Assembly (NCBI GenBank): GCA_001643675.2
Contig: LSRY02000014.1
Location: forward strand, 1,660,001 to 1,724,000
Reading direction: 5' to 3'
Source of the DNA: Monocercomonoides exilis
Taxonomy: Eukaryota; Preaxostyla; Oxymonadida; Polymastigidae
DNA length: 64,000 nucleotides
The translations under genes and the position numbers were made by a program. This document shows positions 13,001 to 24,867 of this stretch, piece by piece. How positions within the stretch are numbered: the stretch's first letter is position 1; every line of letters starts with the position of its first letter. The notes under the pieces are model-generated. The model saw nothing but the letters and a program-made list of their open reading frames with translations, was not told the origin of the DNA and ran no database searches.

Positions 13001-13283
13001 CTTCCTCCTCTTCCTCTTCTTCTCCCCCTCCCTCTCTCGTTCTCTCTTCCCTTCTCAACCAACAAACTTCCACCATCATCACATCTTCTATTTTTCAATC
13101 TTCTCTTTATTCATCTCTTCCTTTCGAACATCCTCTTCTTCCTTCTTTTTCTCTTGTTGCCCATCTCGTTCACGTTTGCTCAAAACAAAGGAAAAGAAGC
13201 GAAAACGAGCTGTTGTGTATTGCTTTGATATGCGATGTTTTGTCTTCTTCATTTTTTGTTTCTCATAATTCTTCTTCTTCAAT

Positions 13284-13314
<31 letters not shown>

Positions 13315-15561
13315 CCTTCTTCACCAAGAAATGTCTTTTCGAAGAACTATATGTATGTTGATGCATCTCTCTATTTGTCTGTTTATTTGTTCTTTTTGGC
13401 AGCACAAAAGTTGGACAAGCTTTTTTCTGTTGTTTTGGATGAAAGATACAAACCTTTTGAGAAGGAAAGAGAAGAATTTGGAAGAAGAGAAGAAGAGGAA
13501 AGAGAAAGAGAAAGAGAAGAAGAAGAAGATAAAAGAGAAGAAAGAGAAAGAGAGAGAGAAAGAAAAAGAGAAGAAGAAGGAAATGAAAATGAAAATAACA
13601 ACAAAAATGAGAAGAAAGATGAATTTTGCAGCATTTCTTCAAGCGACGAAGCAATTTTCAATCAGAAATCTGAATCCAAAATTTCGTCAAAAGAAGGAAA
13701 GAAATTAAAACCCAGTGAAAAGTTCGTTTCTTCATTGAATTCTGTTTGTTGGCCAACAGAAATCAAAGAATTTTCATCAAAAACAACATTTTCAGATACA
13801 ATTTCCTATTTTAACCACAAAAATTACCTCAAAAATAAGCCTTCTTCTTTTTCTTCTTTTTCTTCCTTTCCTTCCTTTTCTCCCTCAGAAATCAAAATTC
13901 GAATCAAAAAAATTGCGAAGGAGGTTGAAGAAGCAATGAAAATGAACAGCATGTGCGAATTGCATCAGATCAATTGCTTGCCAACATTTGGATACAGAGT
14001 AAAAGAGCTAGCTGAAGTTATTGAGATTTTAAGAGAAGCTGAGAAAAAAATTGCGATTTCAGCGAGAAAAAGAACAACTTTGCCACTTTTGAGCTTGTTT
14101 TGCGCTTTTTCTCATTGTTCTGATGATTTCAGGGTTTCTGGCTGTTATGACGATGATTTTGTGTTGGACTACAAGTATTTCTCGTCTCCTTCTTTGCCTT
14201 TTGAAGATAAAATGAAAAAAATTGGTGGTTTTAAAGAAAAAGTTGCATCATCATCATCATCACCTTCTTCTTCTTCTTCATCTTCTTATTCACCTTCATC
14301 ATCATCATCATCTTCTTCTTCTTCCTCTTCTTCTTCTTCTTCTTCACCATCTTCTTCCTCTTCAATGTATTTTGTTCTTTCTTCTCTTCTTCTCTTCAAT
14401 CAACCTGCTTTTCTTCTTTCTTCTTCTCTTTCTGTTCCCTTTTCTGCTGTTGCAATTGACACGAATTTTGCTCTTTTCAATTTCTTTCCTTCTTTTTGTG
14501 CGAATCGCAATTTCTTCAAAGTTGGAATGAGGTTTTTGAATTCGAAAGAAGTGAAGAATTTCAATGGAAAAAAAGGAAAAAGAAAAGGAGAAGGAGAAGG
14601 AGAAGGAGAAGGAGAAGGAGAAGGAGAAGGAAATAAAAATAAACAAAATTCTGCTTTGTTTTCGATGCTTCTCTTGGCATCTTATTTGAACAAACAGAAA
14701 ATGAACGGAAAGGAAAAATGTGAAATAAATGTGAGAAAGAAAGAAATATCAAAGAAAGAGTTACTTTCAATGAAATGGAGAAATCCTAATGAAAATTTGA
14801 AAGAAGATAAAAAGGAGAGAAATGAAGAAAGAGAAGAAGAAAGAGAAAGAGAAAGAGAAAGAGAAGGAAAAGAAGAAATAAAAGAAGAAGAAGAAGAAAT
14901 GAAAAATAAGGAAAAAGAAGAAATAAAAGAAGAAATAGCAATCAAACCCAAAAGAAGAGGAAGGCCGCCAACGAAACAAAAAGAGAGCGGAAAAGAAGTT
15001 TTGTTCAACAAAAAGGGAAAGAAAATAGTTGAAGTCAAAATTAATGATGGAAACTTGGCAGATTTGTTTGCACAAGCAAAAGCAGCGATGATGACGACGA
15101 TGACAGCAACGATGAAGATGAAGGAGAAGATGAAGCAGAAGACGAAGACGAAGGCGAAGAATGAAATGGAAGAAGTGAAAGGAATGAAATGGAAGAAAGA
15201 AGAGAAAAGGAGTTTGAAAAAGGAAGAAGAAGAAGAAGAAGAAGAAGAAGAAAAGGAGGAAGAGGAGAAAAGAGAAGGAGGAGGAAGAGGAAGGGGAAGA
15301 GGGAGAGGGAGAGGAAGAGGAAGAGGGAGAGGAAGAGGGAGAGGAAGGGGAAGAGGAAGGGGAAGAGAAACAGAAAATGAAGAAACAAATGAAATAGTTT
15401 CGAATGAACAAGATGATTCAAATGATTTGAAAGACATGCCAAAAGATGAAGCAAATTCTGATATTTCTAATTCAAACATGCAATCAACAAAGATGAATTC
15501 TGAATTGCCTTCCTCTTCCTCTTCCTCTTCCTCTTCCTCTTCCTCTTCCTCTTCCTCTTCT

Positions 15562-15602
<41 letters not shown>

Positions 15603-18600
15603 TTCTTCTTCTTCTTCTTCTTCTTCTTCTTCTTCTTCTTCTTCTTCTTCTTCTTCCTCCTCCTCCTCCTCCTCCTCCTCCTCCTCCTCCTCTTCTTCTT
15701 CTTCTTCTTCTATTTTCAAATCCAACATTAATCAAAAAACCCCTCAAAATGGCTTATTTTTCGGAAAAGATGAACAAACATCTTATTCGATGAAAGGAAT
15801 AATTGATCCATACAAACACATGCAAACAGAAGAAATGAGGCAAAATCCTTCTTCTTTTGAAGACGAGCATTATTTGCCTTGTTTGAAAGGAAGTTGTTCA
15901 GATTGTATTGTTGATTCTTCTGATGTAATAGAAGAGAAAAAAGTGATTCGAAATGAAGGGAAAGAAGAAGAAGAAGAAGAAGAAGGAGGAGGAGGAGAAA
16001 GAAAAGGAGGAGAAAGAGGAAAAGGAGAAGAAGAAGATATTTGCCTAAATAACAACATTAAGAATACAACATCATCGTCATCATCTATTTTGCCATCTCA
16101 AATGAATTCACCAAAAGAAGAAGAAGAATTTTCAGTTATTTCATCTTCGATTAATCCTCCATTGCTTTTAAACAACATTCAAAAGGAACAAAAATTGGAA
16201 GAAGAAGAAGAAAATAAAGAAGAAAAAGAAGAGGAAACAAAGCAAACTCATTTGAAGGAAATGTTATCGATGAATTTTGCAAATGTTGGCAAAAGAAATG
16301 AATTTGAGAATGAAAGAGAAGAAAGTTTAATAAAAAGCGAAGAAAACAAAGGAAAATATGAAAACAACGAAAATATCAAAGAAACAAATGGTGTGACAAA
16401 TCAATCAAACAACAATGAAATGCAACATTCTTTTATTTCAGCTGTTAATTCAACATCATCTTCTTCTTATTCTTCTTTTCTGCTTCCTCCAATTCGCAAT
16501 GAAATGAGTCCAATTTTTACACCTTCATATTTTTCCATGGCTCGTTCATTATCTTCTTATATGCCAAGAGAAGTTTATGCGAATTATAGAACAAACGAAG
16601 AAGTTAATAGGAAGAAAGAGAAAGAGAAAGAGAAAGAGAAAGAAGAGAAAGAGAAAGAAACAAAGGAAAAAGAGCAAAACGAAATGAAAGAAGAGAAAGA
16701 AGAGAAAGAGAAGAAAGAGAAGAAGAAGAAAGAAATCAATGCAGAAGATGAGAAAACATTGAGAGTTGCCAATTGGTTTAAGAGGCATCCGAATTTCTTT
16801 GTTGATTGTCCTGTTTCTGAGAGCAAGACACGAAGTCACAGAGGAAAGTTTGTGATTCGATTGCATTCGATTGAAAAGAAAGAGGGGGAGGAGAAAGAGG
16901 AGAAGGAGAAGGAAGAGAAGGAAGAGAAAGAAGAAAAAGAAGAAAAAGAAGAGAAGAAAGAGAAGAAAGAGAAGAAGGAGAAAGAGGAGAAAGAAGGGGA
17001 GAAAGAAGAGAGTGAAAAGAAAGAAGAAGCAGATGATTTATTGTTAGATGTTCCTCCGCTTCCACTTCTGTCAGAAGAAGAACAGAAGAAAAGACACGAA
17101 GAAATCGAACTTGCGCGTCTGAAGCAGAATTTGATGAAACAAGAATTTCCTCAATTTACAGAGAAGAAAAAGAAGAACAGAAAGAATAAGAACAAAATTG
17201 CAGAGCCTTCTTCTTCTCATTCTGAGTCTTCTTTCTCTTTTCCTTCGTTTCCTGCTCCTCCAAACAGCTTTGCTATTTCTCCGAAGCTAACAAACTTTGG
17301 AATTTCTCCGAACGCAGCAGGATCAATCATTTCTCCGTCCTTATCTCCGTCCTTTTCTCAGCTTCGGACTCAAAATAGCTTTGTTATGCAGCCATTTCAA
17401 AGCAATGTAATGTTCTCTCAATTAAACAAAGGTTTTTTTGTTCCTCCTCTTCATTCAGCTCAGGTTAATACTGCTATTCCGAAGCAGCAAAGTGGAATGA
17501 ATGGAATAATAACACAAACACAAACACAAAATCTGACAAGATTTGCTCTGCCTCAAAGCAATTTTGCTGCTTCTCTGCCTCAAAACAGAGGAAATGCCTT
17601 TTTTAATCAGCCAAACATGAATGCTCCGTTGTCTCAAAGAAACTTGTATTTTTTCCAACAGACTCAAAATTTGAATATGACACAGCCACAACTCAGATTT
17701 AGTACATGCATTCCACAAAACATGGTTAGAAATCCTTCTTCTCAAAGCCATTCAATAATTTCTCCATCGCAAAGAAAATTTGATATTTCTCCGAAGAACG
17801 AGAACTCTTCAGCCACAAAAGAAGCTTCAATTGAAGATTTTTCTCTTTCAAAGCACACAACTTCTGATTCTTCAAAGAAAGATCCAACTTCTCAATGTGA
17901 ACCAGATGAAATCTTGAATTCAATCATCAGAAAGGATTTTGTTAGCAAAATGAATCAAAAAACAGTCATTTTGAAGCTGAAAACGGGAGAAAAGTGGATT
18001 TCGCAAAAACTGACAGACAAAAACTCATTCAAAGAAGATGCTTCTTTAACAGAATCATCTTTTTTGTTGGATGGGCATGTCAAAATAAATTCATGTCAAA
18101 TTAATCCAGAGAAATTTGTCTTGTCAAATTCAGAATTTTCCGATACGAATTTGCAAAATTCAGTTGCAGCTTCTTATTCCCATTCAACGCAAACAACAAC
18201 AACAACTTCTTCTTCTTCCTCTTCTTCCTCTTCTCCTTCATATTGTTCTTCTTTCTCCCCTCTTCCTTTTCCTCTTCCTCAATCGAATTCTTTTACACAA
18301 ATACAAAATAATCCACTTAATCATTTTCACAGTCCTTCACAAAGTTATCCTATTAACTCAGATTTTACAGCCAACTTTTCAAGAAATTCTTCTTCTTTTG
18401 CACAGAAAACATTAACACAAACACAAAACATATTGGAAATGAAGCAGGAAGATTCTCAGGTTTCTCCTTTGCCTTCTTCAACAGCCACAAATTTGCAATC
18501 TTTGCCTTCTTTTTCACAGAAAATTCAACATCCAGCTGAAATATCTGAGCTAAATGTGAATTCCATCTCTTCTTTGAAAGAGGAGAAATTTGATAATCAA

Positions 18601-19719
18601 ACCAAAAATTTCACAGCGAAAGATCAATACGAACAATCGACGAATGAAAAGATGAAAGAAAAAGAAAAAGATAAAGAAGAAACAACCTTCTCAATGGAAG
18701 AACTGACGAAAGAAATCAACATCAACCAGAAGGCTCAAAACTCTCACGAATTTGAACTTAGCTCAATTCTTTTCCACTTTTTAATTCGCCATTCGAAGAA
18801 GCCGATGATAAAAGAGCTTTTTTTGAGGATTGGCAATCTTCTGTTCAATCACTGCAATTATTTTGTGGTTAGACGAACTTTTGATCGAGAAAACATGTTC
18901 CTTATTGAAACTCCAGAGGCAAAAAGTGAACAAACTTCTGCTTTTTCCACTTCTCCTTCTCCTTCTCCTTCTTCTCTTTCTTCTCATTCTTCTCTTTCTC
19001 CTCCTCCTCCCCCTTCTTCATCATCCCCTTCTCCTTCTTCTGTCCTTCCACTTTCTTCTCCTCTTTCTCCTTCTGATTCGCTTTTTTTTTCCATGTCTCC
19101 TTCTCCTTCTCCTTCTCCTTCTCTTTCTCCTTCAACTCCTCCTTCAATTGCTCTTTCTCCTTCTCCATTGCCTTCTTCTTCTTCTTTGTTCTCCCCTCAA
19201 CATTTGCAACAATATTTGTCTTCTTCTCCTTCTCCATCATCATCTGGTCAGTCTTGTGATGTTTGTTGTTGTACTTTGATTAACTCTCCATCAAAGAAAC
19301 TGCAAGTTTCGTTATTTTCTTCTTCATCTTTCTCCTCCTCTTCCACTTTGTCTTCTTCTGCTCTTCCATCGAATGTTTTATCAACGCCAACTTCTTCTTC
19401 TTCTTCTTCTTCTTTATCATCTTCTTCACCTCCCTCTCCTCTTCTCTCTTCTCCTCTTCCTTCTCCTCTTCCTTCTTCTCTTCCTTCTTCTCTTCCTTCT
19501 TCTCCTTCTCCTTCTCCATCTTCGTCATCCCTTCCTCATCCATCCCCCGAGCAACATTCAAACTCCTCTGAAAACAAAGCACAAAACGAAGAGTTTTATT
19601 CATTCGCATCCAAACTCAGCACATCTCTGCTTCCTGTTGTGACGCCTCTTCAATGGAAAGTCGAAGATGCAGATGACAAACTACTTATGGAAGAAGAAGA
19701 AGAAGAAGAAGAAGAAGAA

Positions 19720-19752
<33 letters not shown>

Positions 19753-20358
19753 GATGAAGAAGAAAAGAGAGAAAAGAAAGAGAAAGAAGAGAAGGGGAGA
19801 AAAGAAAGAAAGAGATCCAAAATTGTGCTGAACATCATCAAGCGTCGCAATTATTGTCTGGCTGTTCCGTGTACTTGCTATGTGAGCTGCTCAAATGGCA
19901 CATTGTGTTCACAGCGAAAGTCTTTTTCTTCTGATTTTTCTGAGCAAATGTCTCCTTCTTTTTCAACACTTTCTATTTCTGGACATGCAACAGCATCGTC
20001 TCAGATGCAAATGGATTCAAATTCAATGACTTCTTCTGCATTGCTATCATCGTCTTCATCTCAAAATGTCATTTCTTCATTTTCTTCTATTTATGGCAAT
20101 GGCTTTTCAAACAGTGGAAAGTATTTCAATGCTTATAAGTTCAAACAAGGAACGAAGGAAACTTGCAAGCACCTTCCAGTGTTTGTGAGAAAAAGCAAGT
20201 CATGCAAATGGCCAACGGAATTTGATTGGAAAAAGATGCTTTTCTATTCAGACTATTCATTCAGAGTTATTGGACAAAGGGTTATTGTGCATCAACCAAA
20301 TACAACTGATTGGTTTGCTATAAAATCGAAAAGACATAATATGTGTTTTGGAAAATAA
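10096..20358 (+). CDS. Giant low-complexity protein with AT-hook and RG-repeat
   Basis: A single uninterrupted frame of 3420 codons runs from ATG 10096 to TAA 20358. Only short islands look structured: residues 1-200 (with Cys/His positions), a helical block at about 460-640 (around 11470-12010), about 1300-1380, about 2860-2910, a Cys-rich patch near 3253-3271 (CLAVPCTCYVSCSNGTLC) and a basic C-terminus. The rest is homopolymer: many Ser/Pro runs (one of 67 Ser), Glu/Lys runs and an Asp run. An AT-hook-like KPKRRGRPP sits at residues 1617-1625 and an (RG)n tract at about 1729-1757. These suggest nucleic-acid contact and a nuclear or condensate-forming role, but no family is recognised. Long open frames antisense to it are by-products of its repeats. 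No introns are evident, unlike the neighbours. Confidence 0.85.
12361..12480 (+). repeat. (TCTCCT)n Ser-Pro hexanucleotide repeat
   Basis: Within the giant gene, repeated 'tctcct' units encode alternating Ser-Pro, passing into a pure TCT/TCC Ser run. Shorter related tracts occur at 18943-19160 and 19430-19520 in the same gene. Confidence 0.85.
15283..15366 (+). repeat. GA-rich repeat encoding (Arg-Gly)n
   Basis: Repeats of 'ggaaga/gggaga' encode about 14 Arg-Gly dipeptides. RG/RGG tracts in known proteins bind RNA and can be methylated on arginine; that role is inferred here. Confidence 0.85.
15511..15711 (+). repeat. 201-bp TCT/TCC tract encoding 67 consecutive serines
   Basis: The tract is an uninterrupted run of Ser codons, residues 1806-1872 of the giant protein. 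It is built as blocks of alternating TCC-TCT, then pure TCT, then pure TCC, then TCT again. This block structure is typical of recent slippage expansion. The plus strand is all pyrimidine and the minus strand all purine. Confidence 0.95.
19687..19762 (+). repeat. GAA then GAT repeat encoding Glu and Asp runs
   Basis: A (GAA)n block passes directly into (GAT)n, giving Glu followed by Asp runs near residues 3198-3222 of the giant protein. Confidence 0.85.
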
Positions 20359-20648
20359 GTTTTCTTTATTGAACAATAATTTACAAAAGAGAAATATTAT
20401 TTTTGAGTTTTTTGTTTTAGCAATATTCAAGTTAATATTTTATTTATCTTTTAAAAATCTTTTGAAATAATTTCAATTTTGGCACATACACTAAAGATGT
20501 TTTTTTTTTCGCCAAAAAACAATGATAATGCATTTCTGTTCAAAAATCTAAAGGTTAATTGCTTTATTTAGTGAAAAAACTCAAAATTTTGATTTCATTT
20601 TTCAATCAAAATAATGATCTTTTTTTGATGTTTATCATTGCAGAAATA

Positions 20649-21099
20649 CAGCCTAAACCGGACATAATCACATCGAATACAATCACATTCGTTTATAGTC
20701 ACATTTTTCCATCCACCGACATTTTTTGCTTGTTTTTCATTCATTTTCCATCGCATATAATCACAGGGTTGAAAATATATAATCACATTTTGTTTTATTA
20801 TAGGTTCATTTTTCTATGAAAAATCGGTTTTTTGATCAAAAATTTCGATTTTTCGCTTTTTCAAAAATTTGCTCAAATAAGTCAAAATAATATGTATTAA
20901 TGAATAAAATTAATTACGCAAGTGAAAAAAGTGTATTTGCGATGAATTTTCAAAAATGGAATAATTGACACAATATCAATTAATGAATAAATTAATTTTT
21001 TTTGTTTTTTTGTGTAAAGCATCATCGTGTATAATCACAATTTGAAATAGTCACAAAAAGTTGTGCAAAACCCGATGTGATTATATCAGGTTTGGACTG
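20649..21099. mobile_element. MITE-like element with about 27-bp terminal inverted repeats
   Basis: The left end (CAGCCTAAACCGGACATAAT, continuing CACATCG) matches the reverse complement of the right end (CAGTCCAAACCTGATATAAT, continuing CACATCG) with about five differences over 27 bp. The element is about 451 bp and has no coding capacity. Its interior repeats the word 'ataatcaca' several times. CAG termini recall Tc1/mariner- and pogo-type transposons, which normally duplicate TA. Here the left flank is TA but the right is TT, so the target duplication is not proven. The family is inferred. Confidence 0.7.
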
Positions 21100-21779
21100 T
21101 TCCTTTGAATGTTCATCACTAAAACAAAAATATAAAATTGTTAACAGCCATTGATTTGCAAGATTTTCCATTTTTCAAATGCTCCAAAATATAAAAAAAT
21201 GATGTGAAAAGAGTTATGTTTGTTAAATAAATGAATTTCAAATAGAATTTTTCTATTTGAATAGATTCAACTTATTTGAATGAACTAGGTTTTTCTTAAA
21301 TGAAGTCATGTTATTTTAAATGGTTGAAGCGACACATGAATAAAGTGCAATACTCTAAAATAAAAAATTTATGAAAAATCAATAAACGCAAATTATTATA
21401 TTTTTGCGTTTTATCTTTCACTTCATCAACAAAAAGATTGAAAAATCCAAAAATATAAAGATTTTTTATATTATCAAATAAAATTTCAGATATGTCTAAA
21501 GAAGACTTTAATTGACAAAAGAGAGAGAAATATAGAAAATTCATAATTTATTCTTTTTCCTCTATTCTATTTTTCACTTTTTTGCATTTTTTTGATCTCT
21601 ATGTATTATATATATCTTTAATAAAAATTTATTTCTTTTGATGTTCACAGAGTAATCGACAACAAACAAAGCAAATATTTTTGAAGTTCTCAGTCGAGTC
21701 GACAGGTTAAAGCTGCTTTCATCTTTGCCACTTTCTCCGTTGAATGGATATATTTCATTTTCATAGATAGATTTTTTAA

Positions 21780-24581
21780 AGGCCACTCTTCATTTATCTT
21801 CTCTACATATTTTTCTATTCTCTCCTCCACTCCTCTTCTAGTAATACCTCCATCATCACTATTTCAAATGCTTTGGATCTTCTGATGTTGTCATTCACAA
21901 TCTCTCTCAGATCTTCTGCTTCATTCTTTACCTTCTTCCACCGAATGGCCAGAATGATGGAAACAACAAGAACGATTATCAATACGATTCCCATGATTAT
22001 CACAATAAACATCCAATAAGATTTTCCCTTTTTCCCTCCTTCAACAATTCTGTCATCTCCTTTTCCTTGGGTTTCACTTCTGTTCTTCAGGATGAATGAC
22101 TCCGTTTATGGAAGAGAATCAATCTTTCCAAACAAGATCTTTTCAGATACTTACGTTTCCTCAGATGCATTGTTGCAATTGATGCTGGAATGGCTGTGTG
22201 AAGCTCAATTTCTCCGACAAACTCCTCTGACAGATGCGGATACACCTGGAGCTTGTGAATCATTCATTAAATGAATCAACTTGGAGAGCCAAACCTCAGT
22301 GCAGATGCAAGGAACCATAAAGATCAATCAGAAGGTTTCTCCCTTGCTGAAAAGACTTTTCTGAGGGCAGCAGCGGTATGAAGAACGGATATACTCCTAA
22401 TTACGCCAAGCCGACGAGGGTACAATTGTTGCCCGCAATTCACATGAAAGTGTTCGAAATAAAGCCATCATTTCATTTCAGGCTTTGAATGTCCAGCAGC
22501 ACATGACCAGAGCATGCTATATTATTCCTCTTGGATGGATCCATGCTGCATTTGGATTGTTGCTAGAAAACAGCACAAACTGAATTGAAATGTTTCCTCC
22601 AGAGATCGACAGCCTTCCCTTGGAAGAATTGGAGATTGTGGTGTCTGATGTCCTTCCTGAGCAATCCTGAAGATCAGCCATCGATCCACTCTGCTGGAAC
22701 AACTCTTCTGATCGCTCATTGTTCGATCTCAAATCTGACCCGCTTATAGCTCAGTCAAACACACACAAAGACATGCAAGCATCTGCCAAATCTGCCAATG
22801 CAGCAATGCAACCTTTTAATACGGAGAAGCACACATTTTGTTCAAGCAGTTAATTCCAGCAACAAAGACGAAGATGAAGAGGCCAAGCGTTATGCACCAG
22901 TGAACCATGGGCAATGTTTTCGAACGATCACTGCTTCAGCTGGAATGTGAAAGCATTCGATGTCACGTTCACTGCACACCCATCCCCAAGCACTGTGTTT
23001 GAAATAGCCAACAAATTCATTTCAACATCTGAATCTTGACATTTAACAGAAACCAACGATTCACTTGAAACGCGAGCACTTCGAATTCAGAATAATAGCA
23101 TTGGATGTTTGAATGGACTCCAGAACTGTCTGAGGAAAACACAATCAAGCTTGCTTTGCTCTCTGCATTTCTGATTTGAACCTTCTGCAGCTGGGAGTCT
23201 TTGAAGTTGTGAAAGAGAAGGGCAGAATGCTCAAGTGCGCAACTGGAAATAAGTACCTGCTGCATCGAGTGGTTTGCCAGATTTTGAAATAAAAAAAGCT
23301 TTTCAGAATTCCATCAGAAATGTTCAAGTTCATAAATGAGCAATATTGTCCCCCTCTTGCTGCCACGCATGAAGAACCGAGATGGTAGCCTGCAAAACGT
23401 CAGTCAGAAATCGTCAATCTTCCACCGCTCATTTCAACAATTGAGCAATTCAGTTTCATTTCAGAGTATCTGTTCCAATCTTCTTGAGCAAATGCTGTAT
23501 CTGCAATAGACAAGTTGCCATCAGTCAGCGATAACAAACTGGAATGAGAAGAAAAAGCGCTTCCAAACAAAAATGCTATAAATTCCATTTTCACACTCGA
23601 CGAGCACGAAACAAGACTGCCCGTCTTGCTCTCGATGCAGCAGTTCAGGCGGAGCACCCCTTTGTCGCTTTCCTGCTCCAGCGACTTGATCGTCACGACA
23701 CGCGCACTTGCTTCGCCAGACACAAGGGCGCTTTTTTCGATGAGTAAATTGCTGTAAGCAGAGGGAATGATGTGTGACAACGCAACATTCAACAAAGAAC
23801 ATGGACCGCTGATCGCCCCACACTGGCGCGTGTCAGAGGTGTTGTCTGCTGAAGAAGAGGCAAATATCATCTCGCTTTGATATGCAACCACAAGCAGAAA
23901 CAGATCTTGTTCATCCGCATAGTTTGGCGCTGTGCGTTCCCACATGGCAAGATCCCGAACAAACGGTGCTCTGAAATCGAGCTCAAACAGTTCGGCGCCT
24001 GTTTGAGTGTTGACATCCGCATATTTCACATACACGTCTCTTCCCACAAATGCTTTGTTCTCCATGAACGTGATGTTTTTGAAGAGGAACTGCAAAGGGA
24101 CATCGTTCGCGATTTATGAACAATTCGGGAACATTGCGCCTCCTCTTCCTGTTGCCGAGCAAAAACATCCTGAGATTGTGGGAAAACAGCACTCAAAAAC
24201 CCCTCCTTCGCTCAATTTCATAATCATTCCTCCGCCGCTCTCGCTCTGGCTGCTTACACAATTCTTGATCGAAGTGTTTTGCACAAGCACACTGAAAGGT
24301 TCGCTTCCAATGCAGCTGATGATGGAGGGCTCAGATGGTGCATTTTGGAGAAGCGAATGGAGCGTGCAGCATTTCAGTTGCACTGTTGAACTGCCATTTT
24401 CATTCAATATCTGTGGCTCGCCTCTCCACTCAGCCTGCACCAACACAGCTTCAATGCTTCCGAACATCAGCTCCATATTGATCGTCGAGACATTCGTCAA
24501 GTCAACTTTGTCATCATTCAATCCATTATATATGCGATTTTTTGTTTTGATGGTTTGATTGAGCAGAATAGCATTTCGCAT
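21780..24581 (-). pseudogene. Decayed beta-helix surface-protein gene
   Basis: Minus-strand fragments in several frames resemble the large genes in this window. 24581-24114 carries beta-helix strands ending in GRGGAMF. 24095-23400 contains the NKAFVGRDVYVKY motif and the module linker CGAISGPC. 23366-23017 and 22732-22517 hold further strands, including GRLSISGG and SSNNPNA, equivalent to the GGSVEI...NNNPSIE segment of the intact genes. 22015-21815 encodes the transmembrane helix and RWKKVKNEAEDLREIVND, after which the frame breaks about 40 residues into the tail. Stops and frameshifts separate the pieces and the pseudokinase tail is missing. DNA of the transmembrane part is close to identical to that of the gene at 50926-60002. 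Confidence 0.85.
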
Positions 24582-24867
24582 GTTCCAGACAGGTGGACAA
24601 CGATGAAATAAGGAATGCTTATGAAAGAAGAATAAGGAAAAAGTAAGAGAAAAGCGGTTTAACTCCGTTCATTGTTCAAAAAAATAATGATTACAAATAA
24701 GTTTGTTTTGAATCAGTATTTTTGAAAAACAGATAACAATTATTTGTTAATGATTTTTTCCGGTCTTTTAATGTTATTGAACCAATCTAAGTTTAAATGC
24801 CAGTTGTCTATGTATGTATTGGTGCAATCAAATTTGTTTTATTTGCTCAATATAAAAATATATAATT

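Noticed and set aside
14682-15728. Long minus-strand frames with poly-Glu and Pro/Leu runs opposite the giant gene
   Set aside because: They are the complement of Ser, Glu and Arg-Gly codon repeats and have no independent start context or non-repetitive content.
22725-22765. 'ttatagctcagt' word resembling a tRNA D-arm
   Set aside because: No acceptor stem, anticodon arm or T-arm can be folded around it; it lies in the pseudogene.
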